Virus record (IMG/VR): IMGVR_UViG_3300035689_000030
Location: 1-44,855 of that record
DNA: 44,855 bases
Source of the DNA: a virus
Strand: one strand, 5' to 3'
A program made the translations under genes and the position numbers. The notes under the pieces are model-generated. The model was not told the origin of the DNA and made no database searches. It was given only the letters and a program-made list of their open reading frames with translations. This document shows positions 38,274 through 44,855 of this stretch, piece after piece. The number at the start of each line of letters is the position of its first letter. Position 1 is the stretch's first letter.

Positions 38274-40192
38274 TAGATAAAGATAAAGTCTAAGGAGTTT
38301 AAAGCAGAATTATGTTGAATTTCAAAACGATTTGCTGATCCACTTGCCTGAACACCAACAGTTCCAATCACGTCCAAAGTCTCTCTTGGTGCTGCTGTTC
38401 CAATTCCAACATCACCACTTACATAAGCACCGCCAGTGACTTGTAATCTCTGACTTGCGGTACCAGTACTTGTACCACTTCCAATCAGTACTGGACCGTT
38501 TGTGAATGTGGAAACCCCAGTGACACGAAGTTGAATCAGTGTTCCAACAGAAGTCAGTGATGAATTAACAACTCCACCACCTAATGTTGTAGAAGATAAT
38601 ACATCAGTACCATTAATCTTATAGGTCTTTCCGGAAAGAATGTTAAAGTTTTCACTGGATCTTAGAGCATCATTTGTGAAGTCATAGGTGAATAACTTAC
38701 GAATGTTTGTAGAACCGATTCCGATTCCAGCACCATCAAGAAGTGCATTTGATGCAACAGTAGAGGCAATACCAACATTGAAGTCAGCAAGTTCAATTGT
38801 CGATGAATTAACAATGAACTCAGTTCCATCAACATATAAGTCACCCTTAATTCTAACTGCTCCAGTGTTATCGCCAACACCAGCAGGGTCAATAGTGATT
38901 GTTGAAGGTCCAGTAATCGAACCACTTGTAATATTAATTCCAGTTCCTGATGCACCAGTCGAAAACTGAGTTGCAGTAATAATACCAGATGTGTTAATGT
39001 AAGTTGTATTCAGATTGGCAATGGTACCAATTCCAATATAATTCAGATTGGTACCACTGATTGTCGTAACAACACCTGTTACAATATTTGCTGTACCAAA
39101 ATTACCAGTCGTATAAGTTGCATTGATACCATTCAGTGTTGTAATACTTCCAAGAGTACTATTCAGTGTTGCAATAGTACCAACACCAGTATAATTTAAG
39201 TTAGTACCACTAATGGTTGTGACGACACCAGTAACGACATTTGCAGTTCCTAAGTTACCAGTGCTGTAGGTAAGATTAGTACCACTCAGAGTATTGATCG
39301 TACCAATACCGCTGTAATTTAATGTGGTACCAGTAATGCTAGTAACAAGACCACTGACGATATTAGCGGTTCCAAGATTACCAGTTGTGTAGGTTAAGTT
39401 AGTACCACCAACCGTTGCAATGGTACCAATGCCACTATAGTTTAGATAAGTACCAGAAACGTTGGTAACAATACCAGTGACGACATTTGCAGTTCCTAAG
39501 TTACCAGTCGTATAAGTGAGATTGGTTCCACTTAATGTATTAATGGTACCAATACCACTGTAATTTAATGTTGTACCAGTGATACTTGTGACAAGACCAC
39601 TGACGATATTAGCAGTTCCTAAGTTGCCAGTGGTATAAGTGAGATTCGTACCACCAACCGTTGCAATGGTACCAATGCCACTATAATTTAAATAAGTACC
39701 AGAAACGTTTGTAACAATACCAGTAACAATGTTTCCAGTTGTAAAATTGCCATTGTTAAAGGTAAGATTTGTACCACTTGCAGTAATAATGGCACTATTA
39801 ACACTGTTGAAGTTGGTAATACTTCCAGTTCCAGTGTAGTTTAGATTGATACCTCGAACGGTATCAATTGTTCCATCATTATAGAAAAGTTCAGAACCAT
39901 ATAAAATAGTAATGGTTCCAACACCAGCATTAATGTATCCGCTGAATGTTCTAGCAGTTACAACTCCAGTGAAGAGTCCATCACCAACAACAGACAGTTT
40001 TGAAGTTGGAATTGTGGTACCAATTCCAAGATTACGATCAATATAAACGTCACCAAAGACATCTAATGAGGTACTTGCATTTGTTGTTGCAATACCAACT
40101 CTACCAGTTACATCAAGTACTGTTTGATTTTCGGTATAAGAACTAATACCAACTTTAATTTTTTGTTGTCTGCCGCTGGTATATTTTGCCAT
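38273..40192 (-). CDS. Tail fibre-like structural protein (639 aa)
   Basis: A short paralogue of the 1675-aa fibre. Residues about 25-75 carry a fibre linker (VGIATTNASTSLDVFGDVYI). About 85-400 hold about 41-aa repeats with identical segments recurring (GIGTIATVGGTNLTYTTGNL). About 415-555 hold the block shared with the 1675-aa protein (RIKGDLYVDGTEFIVNS, LLDGAGIGIGSTNIRK, SGKTYKINGTDVLSS). The last 80 aa are a QRLQVTGGAYVSGDVGIG-type linker and a short end (NRFEIQHNSALNSLDFIFI). No strong ribosome binding site; it starts three bases after the upstream stop. Likely a tail fibre or its proximal segment. Confidence 0.85.
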   Translation of the reverse strand: MAKYTSGRQQKIKVGISSYTENQTVLDVTGRVGIATTNASTSLDVFGDVYIDRNLGIGTTIPTSKLSVVGDGLFTGVVTARTFSGYINAGVGTITILYGSELFYNDGTIDTVRGINLNYTGTGSITNFNSVNSAIITASGTNLTFNNGNFTTGNIVTGIVTNVSGTYLNYSGIGTIATVGGTNLTYTTGNLGTANIVSGLVTSITGTTLNYSGIGTINTLSGTNLTYTTGNLGTANVVTGIVTNVSGTYLNYSGIGTIATVGGTNLTYTTGNLGTANIVSGLVTSITGTTLNYSGIGTINTLSGTNLTYSTGNLGTANVVTGVVTTISGTNLNYTGVGTIATLNSTLGSITTLNGINATYTTGNFGTANIVTGVVTTISGTNLNYIGIGTIANLNTTYINTSGIITATQFSTGASGTGINITSGSITGPSTITIDPAGVGDNTGAVRIKGDLYVDGTEFIVNSSTIELADFNVGIASTVASNALLDGAGIGIGSTNIRKLFTYDFTNDALRSSENFNILSGKTYKINGTDVLSSTTLGGGVVNSSLTSVGTLIQLRVTGVSTFTNGPVLIGSGTSTGTASQRLQVTGGAYVSGDVGIGTAAPRETLDVIGTVGVQASGSANRFEIQHNSALNSLDFIFI

Positions 40193-40194
40193 TG

Positions 40195-40536
40195 TTAGTT
40201 AAGAGTTTCTAGAATGCTTCCCAAGAACTTAATATCTGTTGCGTTACTTGCAGAGAGAACAAGCACGTCACCGGATTCAAGAACAAGTTTTCCGGCAAGA
40301 AGATTTGCAGTATCGCTTGAAGAAACTGGAAAGTTTTTTAAGATTTCTGTCGTAACTGCAATTCCAGAGGTTGTTCTCTTATGTGAAAAAGAAATCGTTT
40401 GAGTATTATTTCCAATATTTGCTGCTTGTGCTAAAAGAACAACACCCGTGTATCCAACAGGTGCTGTATAAATTCCTACGGCATCTGTTGTTGCAACCTT
40501 TGTAACTGTTTTAAATACATTTAATGGTAATGCCAT
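40195..40536 (-). CDS. Small beta-rich structural protein (113 aa)
   Basis: A 113-aa beta protein (VGIYTAPVGYTGVVLLAQAA, TISFSHKRTTSGIAVTTE, LESGDVLVLSASNATD) with a strong AGGAGGAG ribosome binding site. Distant paralogue of the 108-aa protein at 32004. It lies between the 617-aa protein and the 639-aa fibre with gaps of a few bases, so it is part of the structural operon. Probably a minor tail or baseplate subunit. Confidence 0.78.
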   Translation of the reverse strand: MALPLNVFKTVTKVATTDAVGIYTAPVGYTGVVLLAQAANIGNNTQTISFSHKRTTSGIAVTTEILKNFPVSSSDTANLLAGKLVLESGDVLVLSASNATDIKFLGSILETLN

Positions 40537-40540
40537 TCTA

Positions 40541-42394
40541 TTAATCTCCTCCTAATGCTAGAATGAATGGTGTCATCGTGGCGAACAAACTCTTCGAATA
40601 GAATGTTCCAGATATGGTTCCTGTGTTTTGATTAACAATAACACCATCACCAATTCTAAAATTGCCAGACTGATCAGTGCTTGTGAAAACTACTAGACCA
40701 CCATTACGAGCATCAGTTTCATTGTCTTGAATTGGAACCCCACCTTGAGCAGGAAGAGCAGAACCAATATTTGTTCCAGATCCAATGTATTCAAAAGAGT
40801 GACCAGAAGCTAAGACTCTACTTTGCTTAAAGAATGGAACCGTCGATCCAACACCAACTGCATAAGGTACATTTTCAGAAACTGTAATGGTACAAATACC
40901 AGTAGAAATTGGTGTTGATTCTAGAATCGAATAATATGTTGGTAGAAGTTCTAAAATAGCCGTTGCTGTATTTATTCCAACATTTGGAGCAGAAATTGTA
41001 ATTGTAGGTGCTGTAGTATAACCCCTTCCACTTGAAACAATTTCAATTCCAATCACACTTCCATTTCTAATTTCTACAACTGCTGTCGCTTGTACACCCC
41101 AATCTGTTGTTGGTGCAGAAATTGTAACTGTTGGAGTTGAAGTGTATCCCGTACCGCCAGAACCAACCGTAATCTTATTCACAGTATTATAAAGGTTATC
41201 AAAATAAATTACTTGCCCATCAAATGGACGAACTACATTAATCTTAACTGTTCCACCAGAACTATAAGTATGAGATAATGTTGAAGGACCTACGTTCACT
41301 ACAAATTGATTTGCTGCAGGAACAGATTTAACTTCAAACACATATCCATAATTGCCACTTGGATAGGTTACAATTCCAGGACCAGAAGAACAAGTAAATC
41401 CAAGTCCAGCAAGAGTTACTCCCATTCCAACTGCAAAATTATGATTGGAAGAAGTTGTAACAGTTGCAACACCACTTACATTATCATAAATTGCGTTAGA
41501 GACATTGTACGTTGGAACATTCAAGTCTAAAACAAAAGTATCACTATTCACCGCTGCAGACTGCGTAACAATTCCAGTATATTTTCTAGGTCCAACACCA
41601 TCTGCAATCAATCCATAATTACCAAAAGAAGAGTTGCTATTCGTTAAGTCGCAAGCAGCTCCAGTTCCACAGTAGACTGCAGTATCAGGGCAGATTGTAA
41701 ACAAAGAAACTAATTGAGCATATCCTTCATTTGTAATTGAAACTCCAATACCATTAGCATTATACTGAGTATAAGAATCAAGGACCATTGATTTTGTAGG
41801 TCCAATTGAATGCCTACCATCAATTTTCATTCCAATACTATTTGGAATGAAGTTTGTACAGTTTTGAATATAAGGTGATTGATTATTATAAACCGCTTTG
41901 TTTGGATTAAATGCTACGATTGCTCCAGTATTTGCAGTCCCAACAAAGGACATTTCTGCAATATAATTACCATTTCCAACATAGAAAAGGTCTCCTTGAT
42001 TCTGTGGAGATACAGAGACTTCTCTTAAACTTGATCCAACAAGACTTACTTGATCTGGCAATACGATCGGATTATTTTCTATATAAGTCCCAGCACTAAT
42101 TTTAATAACAGTTCCTGCTGTTGCTGCTGTGACTGCTGCTCCGATTGTTCGCTTTGCGTCTCCGAGTTTGAGTCCTGTGTTTGTGTCCTGTCCATCGGGA
42201 GTAACATAAAGAATATTAGTAACTGTTGCGCCAGCAGCGACACGTACAACTTCTGATCCAATACCTGCTCTATTTCTGACCGCATAGAGTTCAGCATCAT
42301 GAATATTATAGGCTAATTCGCCATATTGTAACGCTCCTTGTGCTGGAATTTTTCCAGGTACAGCAGAACGTTTAATCCGAATCGGAGTTGCCAT
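40541..42394 (-). CDS. Virion structural protein with beta-helix region (617 aa)
   Basis: Residues 4-40 (IRIKRSAVPGKIPAQGALQY, then GELAYNIHDAELY) match the N-terminal module of phage tropism-determinant and fibre proteins (Mtd_N-like). Residues about 60-260 resemble a pectate-lyase-type right-handed beta-helix (YVTPDGQDTNTGLKLGDAKR, GTVIKISAGTYIENNPI, LVGSSLREVS). A Gly/Thr-rich middle with two similar segments (GGTGYTSTPTVTISAP and GRGYTTAPTITISAP) follows, then a C-terminus GNFRIGDGVIVNQNTGTISG that I know from cyanomyovirus structural proteins. Probably a baseplate or tail-spike component. Confidence 0.85.
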   Translation of the reverse strand: MATPIRIKRSAVPGKIPAQGALQYGELAYNIHDAELYAVRNRAGIGSEVVRVAAGATVTNILYVTPDGQDTNTGLKLGDAKRTIGAAVTAATAGTVIKISAGTYIENNPIVLPDQVSLVGSSLREVSVSPQNQGDLFYVGNGNYIAEMSFVGTANTGAIVAFNPNKAVYNNQSPYIQNCTNFIPNSIGMKIDGRHSIGPTKSMVLDSYTQYNANGIGVSITNEGYAQLVSLFTICPDTAVYCGTGAACDLTNSNSSFGNYGLIADGVGPRKYTGIVTQSAAVNSDTFVLDLNVPTYNVSNAIYDNVSGVATVTTSSNHNFAVGMGVTLAGLGFTCSSGPGIVTYPSGNYGYVFEVKSVPAANQFVVNVGPSTLSHTYSSGGTVKINVVRPFDGQVIYFDNLYNTVNKITVGSGGTGYTSTPTVTISAPTTDWGVQATAVVEIRNGSVIGIEIVSSGRGYTTAPTITISAPNVGINTATAILELLPTYYSILESTPISTGICTITVSENVPYAVGVGSTVPFFKQSRVLASGHSFEYIGSGTNIGSALPAQGGVPIQDNETDARNGGLVVFTSTDQSGNFRIGDGVIVNQNTGTISGTFYSKSLFATMTPFILALGGD

Positions 42395-42423
42395 TTATTA
42401 TATTCGGTATGTACCAGAAGAAA

Positions 42424-42435
42424 CAGTATATACTG
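42424..42435. repeat. 12-bp perfect palindrome
   Basis: CAGTATATACTG in the 57-base gap before the 617-aa gene, between a late box and the start codon. Could form a small hairpin in the leader or bind a dimeric protein; may also be chance. Confidence 0.4.
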
Positions 42436-42444
42436 CTCTTGATA

Positions 42445-42452
42445 TATTTATT
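42445..42452 (-). promoter_or_regulatory. Late promoter AATAAATA
   Basis: AATAAATA directly after the HNH gene on the minus strand, about 50 bases before the structural gene start, giving an unusually long leader for this cluster. Confidence 0.55.
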
Positions 42453-42829
42453 CAACTCGCATTATTCCTTCTAGGACGATAAGTGAATAAATTCGTTGGT
42501 GGATCTGGTTTCATCCATTCCTCTATTTTATTAAATCTTTCTTCACTATAAAAGTCTTGTTGAACATACCATAACTTCCAGTGCTCGTGCCCCTTATCTT
42601 GGTTACAAGAGTGGCAGCAACAGACTACATTTTTAGTAAAGTCCATTCCACCTTTTGATTGAGGAACAATATGATCAATTGTAAGTCTCTCTTCCGATCC
42701 GCAATAAGCGCATTGATGTTCCCACTTTTCCCGTATTTGCTGTCTCCATAATCGTTTCGCTTCTGCCGGACTTGTTGTTCGTAGATTGAACAAGTACTCT
42801 GAGGGCGAACGGAGGAGATCCATAAGCAT
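42452..42829 (-). CDS. HNH endonuclease (125 aa)
   Basis: Compact HNH nuclease. Zinc pair CAYC (40-43), catalytic core LTIDHIVPQSKGG (49-61; Asp52-His53), Asn67 and second zinc pair CHSC (72-75) followed by NQDKGH. The N-terminal 35 residues are basic and helical. It should cut double-stranded DNA with a divalent metal. Phage HNH genes of this size are usually selfish homing nucleases, though some act in packaging. Two ATGs lie at the start (codons 1 and 3), neither with a clear ribosome binding site; an AATAAATA box lies just upstream. No intron is evident around it. Confidence 0.88.
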   Translation of the reverse strand: MLMDLLRSPSEYLFNLRTTSPAEAKRLWRQQIREKWEHQCAYCGSEERLTIDHIVPQSKGGMDFTKNVVCCCHSCNQDKGHEHWKLWYVQQDFYSEERFNKIEEWMKPDPPTNLFTYRPRRNNAS

Positions 42830-42842
42830 CTGCGATTTTAGT

Positions 42843-42850
42843 TATTTATT
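42843..42850 (-). promoter_or_regulatory. Late promoter AATAAATA
   Basis: AATAAATA beside the stop of the 98-aa gene, 13 bases before the first HNH ATG. Confidence 0.5.
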
Positions 42851-43146
42851 CATACGATCACAGGTTCTCCTTGACCTTCTGGAAGTTTGATCTGAGATAG
42901 TTCTTTAACTTCCCAAGAACCACCTACTCCACCATCCATATTCACCACGATCTCATTAGTCGGAAGTGCCTTTGGAATTTCAACGTCAATTACAGGACTC
43001 ATTAGAATCTTATTACGAGTATAAGTTCTGTTCTGTGGGTCAAAAGCAACCATTGCAAGAGCATCAAACTCTTCACCACAGTCTAAAATTTTTCTCCCAG
43101 TCTTTTTATCTAAAACTGAAAAATACTCATCACGATACTTGTTCAT
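42850..43146 (-). CDS. Hypothetical protein (98 aa)
   Basis: A mixed alpha/beta polar protein (MNKYRDEYFSVLDKKTGRK, FDALAMVAFDPQNRTYTRNK, PKALPTNEIVVNMDGGVGG). AAGGAAATAGAAG provides a ribosome binding site inside the preceding 41-aa ORF, and the two genes overlap by 17 bases. I do not recognise a family. Position between two HNH genes downstream of psbD gives no clear clue to function. Confidence 0.7.
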   Translation of the reverse strand: MNKYRDEYFSVLDKKTGRKILDCGEEFDALAMVAFDPQNRTYTRNKILMSPVIDVEIPKALPTNEIVVNMDGGVGGSWEVKELSQIKLPEGQGEPVIV

Positions 43147-43255
43147 CTTCTATTTCCTTTTCTTCATTATAAGATGATTCTGGTTTTCTGTAAAGACCTG
43201 GCCAGGTATCACGAATAATTTCTGCGAGTTTATAAGGTGTTTCAGAAGTTATCAT
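43130..43255 (-). CDS. 41-aa acidic micro-ORF
   Basis: A 41-residue product (starts MITSETPYKLAEIIRDTWPG, ends EIEDEQVS), acidic and helical. Its ATG overlaps the stop of the 24-aa ORF by four bases (ATGA) and its end overlaps the 98-aa gene by 17 bases, carrying that gene's ribosome binding site. This nested arrangement supports a real, coupled gene although its own ribosome binding site is weak. Function unknown. Confidence 0.58.
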   Translation of the reverse strand: MITSETPYKLAEIIRDTWPGLYRKPESSYNEEKEIEDEQVS

Positions 43256-43326
43256 AATTCTTGTGTAAGAGACATTATAAACATAAAAACTCCAAAGAGT
43301 ATAAAGAGTGTTAGGATGAGTAGCAT
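43252..43326 (-). CDS. 24-aa transmembrane micropeptide
   Basis: A 24-residue, almost wholly hydrophobic peptide (MLLILTLFILFGVFMFIMSL then TQEL). It starts inside the last codons of the HNH gene and ends in a four-base overlap with the 41-aa ORF. A single membrane helix is clear; a weak ribosome binding site is the main doubt. It could be a small membrane effector or, given psbD nearby, a helper of thylakoid complexes, but nothing specific supports either. Confidence 0.48.
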   Translation of the reverse strand: MLLILTLFILFGVFMFIMSLTQEL

Positions 43327-43892
43327 TTAAGATTTTCTACTAATAGTTCTAGTTCTTGTAGGGTGGCGTCGTTTTTGAGAGTGTTTGCTCTATTACTTAT
43401 GACCCACACATTACCTTTTATGTATCCTTTTGTGGGGTCTATACGGTCTAATGATGGAGAGTTTCCTTGCTGACTTCCTTTACCACGATGACACTCTAGT
43501 GGTATTCCAAGAAGAGGACATTTATCAGGAATAATAATATCTTTTTGTTCTATTGTAAAGTCTAATCCTTTTTGCTTTGCTCTATATTTTGCTCTAGACC
43601 ACATAGCAGAAACTTCATCAATACCTTTTTCTCTTCTTTCTTGATGCAATTCCTGCAATCTGCACCCACAAGATTTTACTTCTGCTTTCGGTCCTATTAT
43701 ATAATCTTTACGAACTTTATTTTTTATATTACCACATTCACATTGACACTTAAAGAAAACATTTTTCTTATCACTATATTGTTCTAAAATAGTAAGTCTC
43801 CCATAAGTCTGTCCGACATATGAGAGACCTTTTGGGCGACCCCCTTTACATCGGGGGTCTCTTTTTAAACCTGTATTCCAAACCATTAGCAT
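43311..43892 (-). CDS. HNH homing-type endonuclease (193 aa) behind psbD
   Basis: Two-part protein. Residues 25-77 hold a cysteine-rich DNA-binding module (YVGQTYGRLTILEQYSDKKN, with C49, C51, C53, C75, C77) like those preceding the nuclease in many phage homing enzymes. Residues about 114-165 hold the HNH core: CPLLGIPLE, then SLDRIDPTKGYIKGNVWVIS (Asp-Arg-Ile-Asp, Gly-Asn) and NRANTLKNDAT. Free-standing endonucleases beside psbA are known in cyanophages (F-CphI, which targets the psbA intron site); this one is next to psbD instead. A TATAAATA box precedes it. Alternative start at the second ATG (codon 3). Confidence 0.85.
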   Translation of the reverse strand: MLMVWNTGLKRDPRCKGGRPKGLSYVGQTYGRLTILEQYSDKKNVFFKCQCECGNIKNKVRKDYIIGPKAEVKSCGCRLQELHQERREKGIDEVSAMWSRAKYRAKQKGLDFTIEQKDIIIPDKCPLLGIPLECHRGKGSQQGNSPSLDRIDPTKGYIKGNVWVISNRANTLKNDATLQELELLVENLKCYSS

Positions 43893-43907
43893 TACCGCGA
43901 GTAATAC

Positions 43908-43915
43908 TATTTATA
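43908..43915 (-). promoter_or_regulatory. Late promoter TATAAATA
   Basis: Perfect TATAAATA in the 34-base gap between psbD and the HNH gene on the minus strand. Confidence 0.6.
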
Positions 43916-43926
43916 TAAAAATAATA

Positions 43927-44855
43927 TTATAGGGCATTCCCTCTCGGAAGAACCTCATCTGGAAAAACGAACGATTCGTGTGGCTGATCTACAGGAGCCA
44001 TCCACGCTCGAAGACCTTCATTCAGAAGAATGTTTTTCGTGTAGAAGGTTTCAAACTCAGGATCCTCTGCGGCACGAATCTCCTGACTCACAAAGTCGTA
44101 AGCACGAAGATTAAGGGCAAGACCAATAATGCCAATGGAAGAAGTCCAGAGACCCATAACAGGAACAAACAACATAAAAAAGTGCAACCAACGCTTGTTA
44201 CTAAAAGCAATACCGAAGATCTGAGACCAGAATCTGTTAGCCGTAACCATAGAATACGTCTCTTCCTCTTGAGTCGGTTCAAATGCTTTGAAAGTGTTTG
44301 CCTGATCACTGTCTTCAAACAGAGTGTTTTCTACAGTTGCTCCGTGAATCGCACAGAGAAGTGCTCCTCCCAGTATACCAGCAACTCCCATCATATGGAA
44401 GGGGTTGAGGGTCCAGTTGTGGAAACCCTGAAGAAACAGAAGGAACCTGAAGATAGCAGCAACTCCAAAAGAAGGTGCGAAGAACCAACTGGATTGACCA
44501 AGAGGATACATCAAGAATACAGAAACGAATACTGCGATGGGACCAGAGAATGCGATTGCGTTATAAGGACGAATGCCCACCAGGCGAGCAATCTCAAACT
44601 GGCGAAGCATAAAACCAATCAGACTAAAGGCCCCGTGGAGTGCCACAAAAGGCCAGAGTCCCCCAAGTTGGAACCACCTGACGATATCCCCTTGAGCCTC
44701 AGGACCCCAGAGAAGAAGAAGAGAATGACCCATAGCGTCTGCTGGAGTACTAACTGCCGCAGTAAGAAAGTTTGCACCCTCAAGATAGGAACTTGCCAAC
44801 CCGTGAGTATACCAACTCGTAACGAAAGTTGTCCCAGTAAGCCAACCACCAAGAG
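43927..44855 (-). CDS. psbD: Photosystem II D2 protein, 5' end outside window
   Basis: 308 codons and stop of D2; the frame continues off the right edge (first codons [18 protein letters not shown]). Alignment from memory to the 352-aa cyanobacterial protein puts exactly 44 residues outside. Key residues are kept, D2 numbering: TyrD Tyr160 (in FLMYPLG), chlorophyll ligand His197 (NPFHMMG), iron/QA His214 (AIHGATVEN) and iron His268 (WLHFF); the C-terminus is the canonical LPRGNAL. D2 pairs with D1 in the photosystem II reaction centre in the thylakoid. Phage copies are thought to keep photosynthesis running during infection. No intron or frameshift in the visible part. Confidence 0.98.
   Translation of the reverse strand, partial: LGGWLTGTTFVTSWYTHGLASSYLEGANFLTAAVSTPADAMGHSLLLLWGPEAQGDIVRWFQLGGLWPFVALHGAFSLIGFMLRQFEIARLVGIRPYNAIAFSGPIAVFVSVFLMYPLGQSSWFFAPSFGVAAIFRFLLFLQGFHNWTLNPFHMMGVAGILGGALLCAIHGATVENTLFEDSDQANTFKAFEPTQEEETYSMVTANRFWSQIFGIAFSNKRWLHFFMLFVPVMGLWTSSIGIIGLALNLRAYDFVSQEIRAAEDPEFETFYTKNILLNEGLRAWMAPVDQPHESFVFPDEVLPRGNAL

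Noticed and set aside
42850-44855. Group I intron in or near psbD
   Set aside because: The visible D2 frame is continuous with all key residues and the 34-base gap to the HNH gene is too short for an intron remnant.

Overview
The window looks like part of a T4-like cyanophage (cyanomyovirus) genome, most likely infecting marine Synechococcus or Prochlorococcus. The evidence is a viral-context psbD gene (photosystem II D2) at the right edge, a phage glutaredoxin, small proteins of the kind found in cyanomyoviruses, structural proteins with phage-fibre domains, and TATAAATA/CTAAATA-type motifs like T4 late promoters in front of many genes. All supported genes lie on the minus strand, so transcription runs from high to low coordinates. 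Coding density is very high: no stretch over 300 bases lacks a gene and I see no tRNA.

Region by region, in transcription order. (1) 44855-42452: psbD (5' end outside the window), an HNH homing-type endonuclease right behind it, two micro-ORFs (24 and 41 aa), a 98-aa unknown and a second, short HNH endonuclease. (2) 42394-32004: virion structural genes. These are a 617-aa protein with a phage-tip-like N-terminus and beta-helix region, two small beta proteins (113 and 108 aa), a 639-aa and a 1675-aa fibre that are paralogues with about 41-aa repeats, and a 288-aa beta-rich protein. (3) 32002-7188: the dominant feature, five giant fibre-like proteins (1640, 1632, 1696, 1637 and 1285 aa) built mostly from one 17-residue (51-bp) repeat, consensus near NTTGxxNNFFGxxAGxx, about 340 copies in all. 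Their ends differ: three carry an S74 intramolecular-chaperone domain, one a C1q-like domain, one an unrecognised beta domain. Small proteins of 89, 157 and 91 aa are interspersed; the last is an orphan S74 fragment. (4) 7168-3300: a tight operon of two GT-A glycosyltransferases, a methyltransferase, a GT-B (GT9-like) glycosyltransferase and a PAPS-type sulfotransferase. (5) 3267-1: small cyanophage accessory genes including glutaredoxin, with two clear rho-independent terminators.

How it fits together (inference): regions 2-3 would build the adhesive apparatus, with the repeat arrays as long trimeric shafts and the swapped C-terminal domains as folding or receptor-binding tips. Region 4 could build or decorate a glycan on host surface or virion, and region 1 supports photosynthesis during infection. 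Near-identical blocks shared between the giant genes indicate recombination or gene conversion among the arrays, which makes this cluster the most unusual part of the window.
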